The notes under the pieces were generated by a model. The model searched no databases and had not been told where the DNA came from. It worked only from the letters and a program-made list of their open reading frames with translations. The translations under genes were made by a program, and so were the position numbers. From NCBI GenBank assembly GCA_034120015.1, contig JAXEIF010000014.1, positions 25,689-89,688 on the forward strand: DNA of 64,000 nucleotides. The letters run 5' to 3'. Shown here one piece after another: positions 16,806-25,254 of the stretch; within the stretch, counting starts at the first letter, position 1, and each line of letters starts with the position of its first letter. The DNA is from CALXOJ01 sp034120015 (lineage in GTDB: Bacteria; Spirochaetota; Spirochaetia; JAFGXN01).

Positions 16806-17486
16806 ATGAATGAATTACTGGGAGCAGGAATGATTCTTTTCTGCTTTTCCGCCCTGCTGCTTGTCTACCGTTTTTTCGGAAAAACGGGACTTTTTGTCTG
16901 GATTCCGATTTCCGTCATTGTTGCTAATATTCAGGTGCAGAAAACCGTCGAACTGTTCGGCATAACCTGCACTCTCGGCAATATTCTTTACGCATCGTCG
17001 TTTACCGTTACCGACATTCTTTCCGAAAATTACGGGAAAAAGGAAGCCCGAAAAGCTGTTTTAATCGGATTTTTTTCTTTGATTTTTTCGACGGTTCTTT
17101 TTCAGGCAACGCTTCTGTTTACCCCCGCGTCCTCGGATTGGGCTCAGGAATATATGAACGGATTGTTCTCGTTAATGCCGCGACTGATTGCCGCCAGTGT
17201 GGCTGCTTTTGCCGTATCGCAAACACATGACGTATGGTCTTACCACTTCTGGAAACGGATTTTGCCCGAAAAAAAATGGATTTTTGTGCGCAATAACATG
17301 AGTTCACTCGTCAGTCAGGCTTTGGATACACTGGTTTTTGTGACCGTCGCTTTTTACGGATTGTATGAAGGCAGCATTCTGTTTGAAATTTTCCTGACAA
17401 CATATACCGTTAAGGCTTTCGTGACGCTCTGCGACACACCGCTGGTTTATGCCGCCGTGCGGCTTCAGCGCTTCGAAAAACCGTAA
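16806..17486 (+). CDS. yhhQ: Queuosine precursor transporter, YhhQ/VUT family
   Basis: 226-residue integral membrane protein with about six hydrophobic segments. The signature stretch runs from FVWIPISVIVANIQVQKTVE through GNILYASSFTVTDILSENYG and on to KEARKAVLIGFF; the TDxLxExYGKxxAR pattern and later QTHDVWSYHFWK are diagnostic of the DUF165/YhhQ (ECF-independent) queuosine-precursor transporters, which take up preQ0/preQ1 or queuine from the environment. The CGGAGG site is 5 bases from ATG and is part of the predicted preQ1 pseudoknot. Its end overlaps the convergent FMN oxidoreductase gene by 22 bases. Confidence 0.92.
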   Translation: MNELLGAGMILFCFSALLLVYRFFGKTGLFVWIPISVIVANIQVQKTVELFGITCTLGNILYASSFTVTDILSENYGKKEARKAVLIGFFSLIFSTVLFQATLLFTPASSDWAQEYMNGLFSLMPRLIAASVAAFAVSQTHDVWSYHFWKRILPEKKWIFVRNNMSSLVSQALDTLVFVTVAFYGLYEGSILFEIFLTTYTVKAFVTLCDTPLVYAAVRLQRFEKP

Positions 17487-18352
17487 TCGCTTTCGAGAAC
17501 AGCCCGCATTCCGTCCGTTCCCGACAAAAGAACGCCCTGAATCAGCGGCCGCCCGATTAAAACACGGCCGGCACCGAGCGCGGCCGCCTTTTTCAGATGG
17601 CTTTCGCTTCTCAAACCGCCGTCCACCCAAACCGCCCCGCTGTACCGCCGCACATCCGCTCCGTAGCGCTGAAGCAGAAAGGCGGTTCCTTCCGGCGGTG
17701 AGGCGACACGTCCCCCGTGATTGGAAATCACGGCGGCATCGGGCTTCACCTCATCCAAAAGAGAAACCGTCGCCCGATCGCAAATTCCCTTGATAACAAA
17801 AGGAAACCGAATGCTTTTTTTCAGTTTTTTCAGCTGGGCGGCGGTTTTGCGTTCCATTTCCGCCTGACCCGCCATAGTGGCAATCTGCCAGGAATCGATA
17901 TCGATTCCGATAAACCCGGCAACCGATGCCGCACGCTCCGCCCTTTCCAGCCACAGGCGATCCGGATAAGGTTTGATAAACACATCGGCCGTCAGTCCGC
18001 AGCGGGCCGCAGCCGCTATTCCCGAATCAAGTTTTATATCGGGAAAGCCGTCACCGATACAGAACCCGATACCGGCTTTTTTCGCACTTTCGGCGGCCGT
18101 AAAGTAAAAAGGCTCTTCTTCATCCGTTCCGATATTCTGAACCGCCCCCGTCACCGGAGCATAAGCGATTTCCGGAAATCCGGATGCCGGTTCGACCTCA
18201 ATTTGATTCCAGGACCGCACATTCGAGGCAAAGCGGCTGCCTCCGTCGATGCCTCCCCAACCGGGAAGTTCGCCGCCGCACAAAATTCCGTCGCAAATTT
18301 TACAGCCGCGGCAACGGCCTTTTGTTAAATCGTATAAATTCCGTTTATCCAT
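17465..18352 (-). CDS. FMN-dependent alpha-hydroxy-acid oxidoreductase (LldD-like, short)
   Basis: 295 residues, shorter than lactate oxidase-type enzymes (about 350-390). An N-terminal Cys cluster (CRGCKICDGILCGGELPGWG) is followed by a TIM barrel with the FMN-phosphate and catalytic motif AAVISNHGGR, then VWVDGGLRSESHLKKAAALG and VLIGRPLIQG, all typical of the (S)-alpha-hydroxy acid oxidase/dehydrogenase family. The Cys cluster could bind an iron-sulfur centre or zinc; it occurs in homologues from anaerobes. The start is 3 bases after the ModF stop, so it is co-transcribed with the ATPase. Substrate unknown. Confidence 0.85.
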   Translation of the reverse strand: MDKRNLYDLTKGRCRGCKICDGILCGGELPGWGGIDGGSRFASNVRSWNQIEVEPASGFPEIAYAPVTGAVQNIGTDEEEPFYFTAAESAKKAGIGFCIGDGFPDIKLDSGIAAAARCGLTADVFIKPYPDRLWLERAERAASVAGFIGIDIDSWQIATMAGQAEMERKTAAQLKKLKKSIRFPFVIKGICDRATVSLLDEVKPDAAVISNHGGRVASPPEGTAFLLQRYGADVRRYSGAVWVDGGLRSESHLKKAAALGAGRVLIGRPLIQGVLLSGTDGMRAVLESDYGFSKR

Positions 18353-18355
18353 AAT

Positions 18356-19831
18356 TTACTGTGTCAGCAGACGGAATGTTCCGCCTCTCTCCATTTCCAG
18401 AATATGATGTTCGCACGGAAGCACTTCATCGGGTTCGTGAGTCACATGCAGAAGGGTTGTGATGTTTCTTTCGGCTATTTTTTGAAGCAGCGAAAGGACT
18501 TTTGACCGGTTGGCTTCATCCAAACCGTGACACGGTTCGTCGAGAATCAGCAACGGCGGGGCTTTGACAACAGCCCGCAGAATCAGCAGCAGCCGCTGTT
18601 CGCCGTAGGTAAGTGCCGAAAACGGCTCGGATTCCCGACCCGAAAATCCGCCGAAGGCCAGCCAGGCAGCTGCTGCCTGCCGTTCGCTGTCGTTACGCGA
18701 ATTGTAAAGTCCGATTGAATCGTAAAATCCCGACAAAACAACCGCCTCCAAATCACAGGAGCCGACCATACGGTATTCGAGATGAAGCCGGTAGGAAACC
18801 ATTCCGAGCTGTCGCTTGATATCCCAAACCGATTCACCCGTACCGCGTTTTCTGCCGAACAGATAAATTTCATTGGCATACAGCTGCGGATTGTCGCCGG
18901 TAATCAGTTCCATTAACGTTGTTTTGCCGCATCCGTTCGGACCGCGAATCAGCCAGTGTTCACCCGGGCGAACTGTCCAGTTCAGCCGGTTCAAAACCGT
19001 TTCCCCGTCCCAGGAGACGGAAACATTTTTCATTTCAACGAGCGGTGCCGTTTCGTGAAACGAACTCGCTTCTGCTTTCAGTTCCAGTCTGTCGGCCATT
19101 TCGGAAACAGCGGCATTATCGGGTTGTGTTTCCTTTTTGTCCGTTTTTTCGTAACCGGAACGATCCCCGCAGTAGACGACCCGTCCGTTTTCAAACGCCA
19201 GTATGCGATCGACACAGTCGGGAACTTCGGCCAACCTCTCCGTGAAAAAAAGAGGACAAACCGTACTGCGTCCCTCTTTCCACGCCGCTCCGGCCACCTC
19301 GAAAAAAGCGGCCAGTGTTTTTCGCGAACCGGCATCCAACCCGGCAAACGGATCACTTAAAAGCAGCAAATGCTTCTCGGAAAGAAACGCTTTGGCCAGC
19401 AATGTTCTTCGAATTTCTCCGGTTGACAAATACTTCAGTCCGCGGTCGGCGATCCGTCCGAGATCAAGCAATTCGATTATACGACGGGCCCGTTCCGATA
19501 CCGTTGTCTCACAACCGAGAAAACGGTAAACCGTCCGACCGGCATCGACTCCTCCTTCGACATAATCGGAATCGTCGTTTTTTCGTTCTTCTTCGATTAA
19601 AGCCGATGCCGCTTCCAGAGAAACCACGGCAGCCTGCTGTTCCGACGGCAGAAAGCGGCCGTCAACAGTTGCCGAGCCGGCCAACGCATCGGCCAAAAAA
19701 GCCTTTCCGCCGCCGTTTGGACTCACGACCAGCCACACCTCTCCCGACCGGGGATGCCACGTCAGCGGTTCGGTCAACCGGCGCCCCTCTTTCTCAATCA
19801 GGCTTTTCTCGAATTGCGGTAAAAAAATCAT
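18356..19831 (-). CDS. modF: ModF/PhrA-like protein with two ABC ATPase domains
   Basis: About 491 residues from the Met at 19831, close to the 490 of E. coli ModF. Two nucleotide-binding domains, no membrane segments. Domain 2 (about 255-491) is intact: RGPNGCGKTT, LTYGEQ signature and LLILDEPCHGLD. Domain 1 (about 1-225) is degenerate: SPNGGGKAF lacks the Ser/Thr after Lys, and the Walker B region reads LLLSDPFAGLD with Ser in the Asp position and Asp in the catalytic Glu position; the signature LSTGE is retained. The internal KNDDSDY..GGVDAGRT stretch matches the ModF family. Role uncertain (molybdate-linked in E. coli by name and operon). There is no ribosome site; -10 TATAAT ends six bases before the ATG. 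Confidence 0.85.
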   Translation of the reverse strand: MIFLPQFEKSLIEKEGRRLTEPLTWHPRSGEVWLVVSPNGGGKAFLADALAGSATVDGRFLPSEQQAAVVSLEAASALIEEERKNDDSDYVEGGVDAGRTVYRFLGCETTVSERARRIIELLDLGRIADRGLKYLSTGEIRRTLLAKAFLSEKHLLLLSDPFAGLDAGSRKTLAAFFEVAGAAWKEGRSTVCPLFFTERLAEVPDCVDRILAFENGRVVYCGDRSGYEKTDKKETQPDNAAVSEMADRLELKAEASSFHETAPLVEMKNVSVSWDGETVLNRLNWTVRPGEHWLIRGPNGCGKTTLMELITGDNPQLYANEIYLFGRKRGTGESVWDIKRQLGMVSYRLHLEYRMVGSCDLEAVVLSGFYDSIGLYNSRNDSERQAAAAWLAFGGFSGRESEPFSALTYGEQRLLLILRAVVKAPPLLILDEPCHGLDEANRSKVLSLLQKIAERNITTLLHVTHEPDEVLPCEHHILEMERGGTFRLLTQ

Positions 19832-19837
19832 ACGATG

Positions 19838-19866
19838 ATTATACACAAACGACGCTCTCAAATCCA
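19838..19866 (-). promoter_or_regulatory. Promoter of modF (leaderless arrangement)
   Basis: Perfect TATAAT (complement of 19838-19843), six bases before the ATG at 19831; the -35 position (complement of 19861-19866, TGGATT) is poor. It is back to back with the FGGY kinase promoter. Confidence 0.6.
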
Positions 19867-19884
19867 CCTGTCATAAATAAAAAT

Positions 19885-19913
19885 TTGCCAAAACGCCGGT
19901 TCGGGGTTATAAT
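19885..19913 (+). promoter_or_regulatory. Promoter of the FGGY kinase gene (leaderless arrangement)
   Basis: TTGCCA (19885-19890), 17-base spacer, perfect TATAAT (19908-19913), then six bases to the ATG at 19920. No Shine-Dalgarno site is possible in that space. Confidence 0.82.
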
Positions 19914-19919
19914 CCGAGT

Positions 19920-21485
19920 ATGGAAAAGATGATTCTGTCCGTTGATTCGGGAGGACGCAGTCTGCGTTCGTTTTTGTTTAACCGCAAAGGAGAAATTCTG
20001 TTTCGGGCCTCCGTTCCGACTCCGTCTGTTTCGTCGGCTCCCGGAGCCCAGGAACATGATCCCGAAATGATGTGGAATGCTTTTGTTCGCGCCGTTCGCG
20101 ATGTTATGAATCAGGCCGGCATTACCGCCGCCGGGATTGCCGCAATGGGAATCAGTGCGCAGAGAGCCTCCTTTATGCTTTGGGAAAAAGAAACCGGAAA
20201 AGCTCTGACTCCGTTAATCAGCTGGGCCGATGTACGGGCAGCCGATCAGGTCGATGCGATGAACCGCTCCCCGAAATGGAAAGCCCTGCAGACGGCCGCC
20301 GCCGTCGGTGCTTTTTTCACGCGCGATACTCTTTTAACCGCGGCTTCGATGCTGAAGTTTACGACCGACCATGCCTCGACCCGCCTTTTGTGGCTTCTCA
20401 ACGAACGTCCCGATCTTCGGCGCCGCTGTGAAAACGGAGAAGCGGTTTTCGGCACGACCGACAGCTGGTTTCTCTACAAGCTGACCGGCTGTCATCTGAC
20501 AGACGCTTCTCAGGCTGCCGCCACATCGATGTACAATCCGTTCAAAATGAAATGGAATCCGATTATCTGCAAAACGTTCGGCATTCCCATGAAAATTTTC
20601 CCGAAGGTAATCGATTCGAACGGTCATTTCGGCGATACCGATCCTTCGATTTTCGGCGGAGCAATTCCGATTCACGGTTGTCTCGGCGACCAGATGGCGG
20701 CGCTGTTCGGCCACTGCTGCTTCGATGCGGGAGAAGTCAAAATTTCGCAGGGATCGGGTGCGTTTGTCGATCTCAACGTCGGACCGAAAGCCCGTCTTTC
20801 GAGAAGAGGTCTCTTTCCTCTTATTGCCTGGGTGAAAGACGGAAAACCGGTTTATATGCTGGAAGGGTATGTGGCAACCGCCGGAACGCTGATTGACTGG
20901 CTCGGACAGGGAATCGGGCTTTCATCAAACGGAAAAGAGCTCGATGCTTTGGCATCCCAATGTACGGATACGGAAGGCATTACGGTGGTTCCGACTGCTT
21001 CCGGAATTCGCTTTCCCTACTTTAATCCGCGAACCCGGGCAGCCATTTTCGGACTCTCGCTGGCAACGCACCGCCGGCACGTCGCCCGTGCCGTACTGGA
21101 AGGACTGGCTTTGCGCCTGAACGATATTCTGACAGGTATGGAAAAAGACACGAAGACGAAAATCAAAACGGTCAACGTCGACGGAGGAGTGAGCAATTCC
21201 GATATTCTGATTCAGTCTCTTGCCGACTATTCGGGCATTGCCGTGGTCCGTTCCGCCGAACCGGATATGTCGGCAACAGGTGCCGCCTATATGGCAGGAA
21301 TCGGCTGCGGTTACTGGAAAGATGAGAATGAATTGAGAGCCTTAAAAAGCAGCAGTACCGTTTTTCGGCCTTCAATGGATGAATCCAAACGCCGCGCCGG
21401 CCTGAAACGGTGGAACAGAATTATTCACCAGCTGCTGAAACTGGACAAAAAACCGATCATGGGTTTCAAAGAATACCGGGACTGA
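19920..21485 (+). CDS. FGGY-family carbohydrate kinase, glycerol-kinase-like
   Basis: 521 residues, cytoplasmic. FGGY_N begins ILSVDSGGRSLRSFLFNRKG (phosphate 1 loop) and continues with QEHDPEMMWNA, GISAQRASFMLWE and LISWADVRA. FGGY_C contains SQGSGAFVDLNVG and the adenosine-binding NVDGGVSNSDILIQSLADYS. The general order (QEHD, ISxQRxS, WxDxR) resembles glycerol kinase more than xylulokinase, but GlpK's strict NQRET and W103/D245 context is not fully conserved, so the sugar or polyol substrate is unsettled. It is divergent from modF and convergent with the inositol-phosphatase gene. The start has no ribosome site. Confidence 0.85.
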   Translation: MEKMILSVDSGGRSLRSFLFNRKGEILFRASVPTPSVSSAPGAQEHDPEMMWNAFVRAVRDVMNQAGITAAGIAAMGISAQRASFMLWEKETGKALTPLISWADVRAADQVDAMNRSPKWKALQTAAAVGAFFTRDTLLTAASMLKFTTDHASTRLLWLLNERPDLRRRCENGEAVFGTTDSWFLYKLTGCHLTDASQAAATSMYNPFKMKWNPIICKTFGIPMKIFPKVIDSNGHFGDTDPSIFGGAIPIHGCLGDQMAALFGHCCFDAGEVKISQGSGAFVDLNVGPKARLSRRGLFPLIAWVKDGKPVYMLEGYVATAGTLIDWLGQGIGLSSNGKELDALASQCTDTEGITVVPTASGIRFPYFNPRTRAAIFGLSLATHRRHVARAVLEGLALRLNDILTGMEKDTKTKIKTVNVDGGVSNSDILIQSLADYSGIAVVRSAEPDMSATGAAYMAGIGCGYWKDENELRALKSSSTVFRPSMDESKRRAGLKRWNRIIHQLLKLDKKPIMGFKEYRD

Positions 21486-21532
21486 CACTTTTCCGGACGT
21501 CCGTGCCGCTTTTCCGCAAAAAACAAAACGGT

Positions 21533-22309
21533 TTATTCGCAGCCGATCGCTTTTCTCACTTCCCCGCAAATCCAGTCGGCCAACGGCGGCCAGGCGGCGA
21601 CAATCTGCGACGGCAAACCGTCTCTTCCGCCGTGAAAATCGCACACCTTCGCACCCGCTTCGCGGGCAATCAAAACGCCGGCGGCAATATCGTACCGGCT
21701 CAAATTCATCTCCCAAAAACCGTCAACCTCGCCGCAGGCCGTGTAACACAAATCCAGTGCCGCCGAACCGAACCGTCGCGACGCCAAAATCTGCGGCAAA
21801 ACGGAAGAAAATACCGGGAGATTGTTGTGTTCCAAACCGCTGCGGATACAGGCGAATCCGGTCGTTAACAATGCCTTTGCGGGATTTTCCGTGCGGCGGC
21901 AGTGAATCGGTTTACCGTTCAACCGGGCGCCTTTCCCCGCTTCGGCATAAAAAAGACGATCCGTTTCCGGAGCATAAACCGCACCGTACTTCAGTTCACC
22001 GTTTTCTTCGTACGCCATCGAAACACAGTAATGGAGCTGCCCGTACAAAAAGGAAACCGTTCCGTCAATCGGATCAATCCACCAGCGGCCGCCTTCACCC
22101 TCTTTAGGCGCATACTCTTCGCCGATAATCGCATGATGAGGAAACCGCTTTTCGATGCGGGATCGGATCAGCCGTTCGACCGCACGGTCGGCTTCCGAAA
22201 CCAAATCTTTTTCCGACTTCGACTCGACCGTCAGCGTTGCCAATCCCCGGCGGTATTTACGGGCCAGACGTCCCGCACGGCGAATCGTCGATTTAATAAA
22301 CCGTTCCAT
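21533..22309 (-). CDS. suhB: Inositol monophosphatase family protein (SuhB-like)
   Basis: 258 residues. Metal and catalytic motifs: IIGEEYAPKEG (Glu of metal site), RWWIDPIDGTVSFLYG (the Asp-Pro-x-Asp-Gly-Thr signature) and the C-terminal ISREAGAKVCDF-like stretch reading LIAREAGAKVCDFHGG with the ligand Asp replaced in context by LSRYDIAAGVLIA upstream. The family dephosphorylates myo-inositol phosphates, and in E. coli SuhB also supports rRNA antitermination. An AAGGAG site lies upstream of the ATG at 22309. Stands alone between convergent neighbours. Confidence 0.9.
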   Translation of the reverse strand: MERFIKSTIRRAGRLARKYRRGLATLTVESKSEKDLVSEADRAVERLIRSRIEKRFPHHAIIGEEYAPKEGEGGRWWIDPIDGTVSFLYGQLHYCVSMAYEENGELKYGAVYAPETDRLFYAEAGKGARLNGKPIHCRRTENPAKALLTTGFACIRSGLEHNNLPVFSSVLPQILASRRFGSAALDLCYTACGEVDGFWEMNLSRYDIAAGVLIAREAGAKVCDFHGGRDGLPSQIVAAWPPLADWICGEVRKAIGCE

Positions 22310-22355
22310 AAAAACTCCTTTTCCGTCATCCGAACAAAGCGGAAATCAATCTGCC

Positions 22356-22384
22356 TTGACAAAATCGGATAAAATCACTACAAT
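22356..22384 (+). promoter_or_regulatory. Promoter of tRNA-Pro
   Basis: TTGACA (22356-22361), 17-base spacer, TACAAT (22379-22384), nine bases before the mature tRNA 5' end. Confidence 0.88.
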
Positions 22385-22393
22385 GTTTTTCAT

Positions 22394-22466
22394 CGGGTAG
22401 TGGCGCAGTGGTTAGCGTACAAGTCTGGGGGACTTGGGGTCCCCGGTTCAAGTCCGGGTTACCCGA
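22394..22466 (+). tRNA. tRNA-Pro (anticodon GGG)
   Basis: Cloverleaf folds by eye: acceptor CGGGTAG/TTACCCG with discriminator A, D arm GGCGC..., anticodon stem CAAGT/ACTTG with loop CTGGGGG giving anticodon GGG, T arm CCCGG-TTCAAGT-CCGGG. CCA is not encoded. It has its own promoter and terminator. Confidence 0.95.
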
Positions 22467-22468
22467 CG

Positions 22469-22494
22469 AAGCGGTTCGTATGAACCGCTTTTTT
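22469..22494 (+). terminator. Intrinsic terminator of tRNA-Pro
   Basis: AAGCGGTTC-GTAT-GAACCGCTT followed by TTTT, starting two bases after the tRNA. The tail touches the stop codon of the convergent DUF4954 gene. Confidence 0.9.
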
Positions 22495-24664
22495 ATTGCC
22501 GACAGGTTTCCTCATTCGGACTGTCCCCGCCGCATCCGAAAAATGTTTCTATTCTCCGGCAAAACCGATCTGTTTCTCCGCCCAATTGCTTTAAAAACCC
22601 GTCATTCTCGAACCGGTTCAAAACCGCCTCCCGCTCTTCACTGTTACGGTAAGCCAGACAACGGAAGCGGTCGCTGTAATCCTTTTCGCGCGATCGTACG
22701 GCAGCGGCAAACACCTCCCGTGCTGCCGCAACGGCACGGCTGCCCAATTCCGTCCGTTCGCCGGCCGAAAAAGCCGACAGCGGCTTGCCGTATAAAAAGC
22801 GGAGCACTTCCGCCGCCAAAGCGGCTTTTTCGTCTTCGTAACGGTCGCCGCACAAATCGTAAAACCGGTGAACCTCTTCCCAACTGTCGATACGTCTTTC
22901 TTTCACCGCGGTTATCAGTTCCCGAACGACGGCTGTCGGAATCAGCTGACCACCGGCATTTTCCCATTCCGTATGCAGCGGGAGAGATTCACACCGCGCA
23001 CACAGCTCCGACGTCAGGACACCGGCAGCCGCCCCCGTCCGTTCGGTCAGTGTCCGTACCGCAAAAAGCAGCAGCTGCCGCCGGTATTCTCTGTAAGCAC
23101 GCCCGGGATCGATAATTTCGGCACCGTGCCGCTTTTGTGCTTCGTCGTCATGCAACGTAAACGGGGGAATTTCAGGATCCGCCAAATAAGCGGCTCCGTC
23201 GGAGCCGCATTCCGGTTTTTGCGCTTCCGTCAGCCGAATCAGGCGGCGCACCGCGTCCATCATTTCCGTTACCGTATCCGGCGCAATCGGATCGGTTTCG
23301 ATAAACGGTTTTTTCACAAGCCGCTTATCGCGTGCCCGAAACTTCGAACGGTTGCGTGCGATTGCATACATATTGGATGAAAACCAGAACGCCGGTGTAA
23401 TTTTCAGTTCATTGCCGGTAACCGAAATCAGAGCAAACGGATAACGGATATCCAACGGCTGCCGGTAGCTTCCCCGCGAAGCAAGACAAAACGATGCAAA
23501 ACGGCTGTTGTGTGTAAATGACGCGGACAACCCGGGCCAAAAACCCCGTCCGGCTATCAGTTCACCGTCGGGACTGCGGGAATTGTGATTCGATCCGGCA
23601 GTCACCCCCGCTGCCAGATTCGACTGCCCCATCACCTCGGCGGCAATCAGAAACGATGTATTGTGATGCTGTTCGTGAAACGGGAAAATCAGATTATTAA
23701 GAATTTCGCAGCAGGAAACGGTCGAATTATCACCCAATATTGAATGAATCAGACGGGCTCCGTATTTCAGCTGACAGTTGCGTCCCAGAACGAAACGCAC
23801 CGCTACCGCCTGATAAAAGACTTTACTTCCGGCCCCCATGATTCCGTTGACCATCTCAACCCCTTCTCCGATTTGCGAAGGTTCTTCGGGAGAGGAACAG
23901 ACGGTTATATTTTTCAGCTTGAGAGCTCCTTTGATATAGGCTCCGCTTCCGATTTTGACATCTTTGATCAGCCGTGTATTTTTGATAACGGATCCCGATT
24001 CGACGATCCCGAAAACGTTCCAACGGTCGTCATTTTCTTTTTCCGTCATTTCGAAAAGACGCTTCATCAGATCCCGGTCGTCCCGAAATGAAGACCAAAG
24101 CCAGGCATCCGCCGTCAGCATTCCCTCAAACGGCAAAACGGCACGGCCTCCGTTTTCGTTTCTCACATCAATACAAATGCGGTCCGATTCCGGTTCCCCT
24201 TTTTTTAAAATTCCGTTACCGAATTTTGAGTGCGGCGTGCAGCTCATCTCTTCGATATTAAACAGAATAACCTGATCTCCGACGGAATAATTCGAAAGAT
24301 ACCGGACATTACGAACCGCACAGTTGTCGCCGATACGGCAATTTTCAATATAGGAAGAGAAGAGTCCGACCTCAAGCTCCAAATCGTGAAAATGAAGACG
24401 CGCATCTTCCATCCGTCCGAGGATCACGGTTCCCCGAAATTCACATCCGCGAATTCTTTCGGGGAGAAAACCGTCTTTATCTACCCAAAACGAATTTTCC
24501 GCACCGTCAAGAAAGCGGTTGCCGTTTCGAATCAGTGCTTCCGTTTCCGTCGCTGTCACTTTGCGGTGGTTATCAAAAAACGATTTCGGGAAAAAAGATG
24601 CCGGCACGGAAACCTCTGTTTTCGGTATTAACACTACGGAATCGATAAAAACATCGCTTGACAT
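22493..24664 (-). CDS. DUF4954 family protein, hexapeptide left-handed helix
   Basis: 723 residues, cytoplasmic. The N-terminal 430 residues carry imperfect hexapeptide repeats (IENCRIGDNCAVRNVRYLSN; SVIKNTRLIKDVKIGSGAYI; GVEMVNGIMGAGSKVFYQAV) as in acyl- and nucleotidyl-transferases of the left-handed beta-helix class, then NLAAGVTAGSNHNSRSPDGE, which is characteristic of DUF4954 proteins of Treponema and Bacteroidota. The C-terminal 250 residues are helical and Arg-rich. The precise reaction is unknown; a sugar-nucleotide or acyl transferase is plausible. GAGGAAA lies 10 bases upstream of ATG. The tRNA-Val promoter on the opposite strand overlaps its start codon. Confidence 0.82.
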   Translation of the reverse strand: MSSDVFIDSVVLIPKTEVSVPASFFPKSFFDNHRKVTATETEALIRNGNRFLDGAENSFWVDKDGFLPERIRGCEFRGTVILGRMEDARLHFHDLELEVGLFSSYIENCRIGDNCAVRNVRYLSNYSVGDQVILFNIEEMSCTPHSKFGNGILKKGEPESDRICIDVRNENGGRAVLPFEGMLTADAWLWSSFRDDRDLMKRLFEMTEKENDDRWNVFGIVESGSVIKNTRLIKDVKIGSGAYIKGALKLKNITVCSSPEEPSQIGEGVEMVNGIMGAGSKVFYQAVAVRFVLGRNCQLKYGARLIHSILGDNSTVSCCEILNNLIFPFHEQHHNTSFLIAAEVMGQSNLAAGVTAGSNHNSRSPDGELIAGRGFWPGLSASFTHNSRFASFCLASRGSYRQPLDIRYPFALISVTGNELKITPAFWFSSNMYAIARNRSKFRARDKRLVKKPFIETDPIAPDTVTEMMDAVRRLIRLTEAQKPECGSDGAAYLADPEIPPFTLHDDEAQKRHGAEIIDPGRAYREYRRQLLLFAVRTLTERTGAAAGVLTSELCARCESLPLHTEWENAGGQLIPTAVVRELITAVKERRIDSWEEVHRFYDLCGDRYEDEKAALAAEVLRFLYGKPLSAFSAGERTELGSRAVAAAREVFAAAVRSREKDYSDRFRCLAYRNSEEREAVLNRFENDGFLKQLGGETDRFCRRIETFFGCGGDSPNEETCRQ

Positions 24665-24686
24665 TCTTTTTTCTTTCCTCTATAAT
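24658..24686 (+). promoter_or_regulatory. Consensus promoter of tRNA-Val
   Basis: Exact consensus TTGACA (24658-24663), 17-base spacer, TATAAT (24681-24686). The -35 element overlaps the ATG of the divergently transcribed DUF4954 gene. Confidence 0.92.
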
Positions 24687-24701
24687 TTTGACAGCTGTTA
24701 C

Positions 24702-24775
24702 GGAGGCATAGCTCAGTTGGTTAGAGCGCCTGCTTCACATGCAGGAGGTCATAGGTTCAAGTCCTATTGTCTCTA
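24702..24775 (+). tRNA. tRNA-Val (anticodon CAC)
   Basis: Acceptor GGAGGCA/TGTCTCT (two G-U pairs), discriminator A, D arm GCTC...GAGC, anticodon stem CCTGC/GCAGG with loop TTCACAT giving CAC, T arm ATAGG-TTCAAGT-CCTAT. CCA is not encoded. Confidence 0.92.
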
Positions 24776-24779
24776 TAGT

Positions 24780-25232
24780 TTATTTTCTGTCGTCGAGAGC
24801 ATTCCGAAAAAGTCTCAAATATTCCTGCACATTATTTTTCATTTCTTCCCACTTTTCGGCGCCCATTTTATTTCTGACTTTTTTCTCCAGTTCGCGACCA
24901 CCGAGAACCGCTTTCTCTGCCGATTCGACACCGATTTCCGTTAAGCGGATTAATTTTCCGCGACGATCTTCATTGTTGGGATAAAATTCGACAACGCCCC
25001 ACTGTTCGAACTGTTTCAAAATCGAATCAACCAGCTTTTGCGGCAATACTCGGTCTTCAATTAAGTCTTTATGAGTGCATCGTTCCTGGTGATCGTAAAG
25101 ATAAGCCAGAACAATATAATCAAAAAAATTGATTCCGAATTCCTGACTCCATTCTTCGTAGACATTCATCACCTTGAAAAAAATCGAATGGTACGTCTCC
25201 ATCCACGGTTCTCGAATTTCCTGATCCGACAT
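24780..25232 (-). CDS. MarR-family transcriptional regulator
   Basis: About 150 residues from the ATG at 25232, which follows AAAGGAG. A winged helix-turn-helix is visible: FDYIVLAYLYDHQERCTHKD, recognition helix LPQKLVDSILKQFEQWG, then the wing EFYPNNEDRRGKLIRLTEIG with the hallmark D-R-R. MarR dimers bind palindromic operators and respond to small ligands. A perfect 12-base palindrome (25255-25266) overlaps its probable -10, pointing to autoregulation. It may also be read through from the fructokinase gene 54 bases upstream. Target genes are unknown. Confidence 0.9.
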   Translation of the reverse strand: MSDQEIREPWMETYHSIFFKVMNVYEEWSQEFGINFFDYIVLAYLYDHQERCTHKDLIEDRVLPQKLVDSILKQFEQWGVVEFYPNNEDRRGKLIRLTEIGVESAEKAVLGGRELEKKVRNKMGAEKWEEMKNNVQEYLRLFRNALDDRK

Positions 25233-25254
25233 CGGTAACTCCTTTCGGTTGGAT

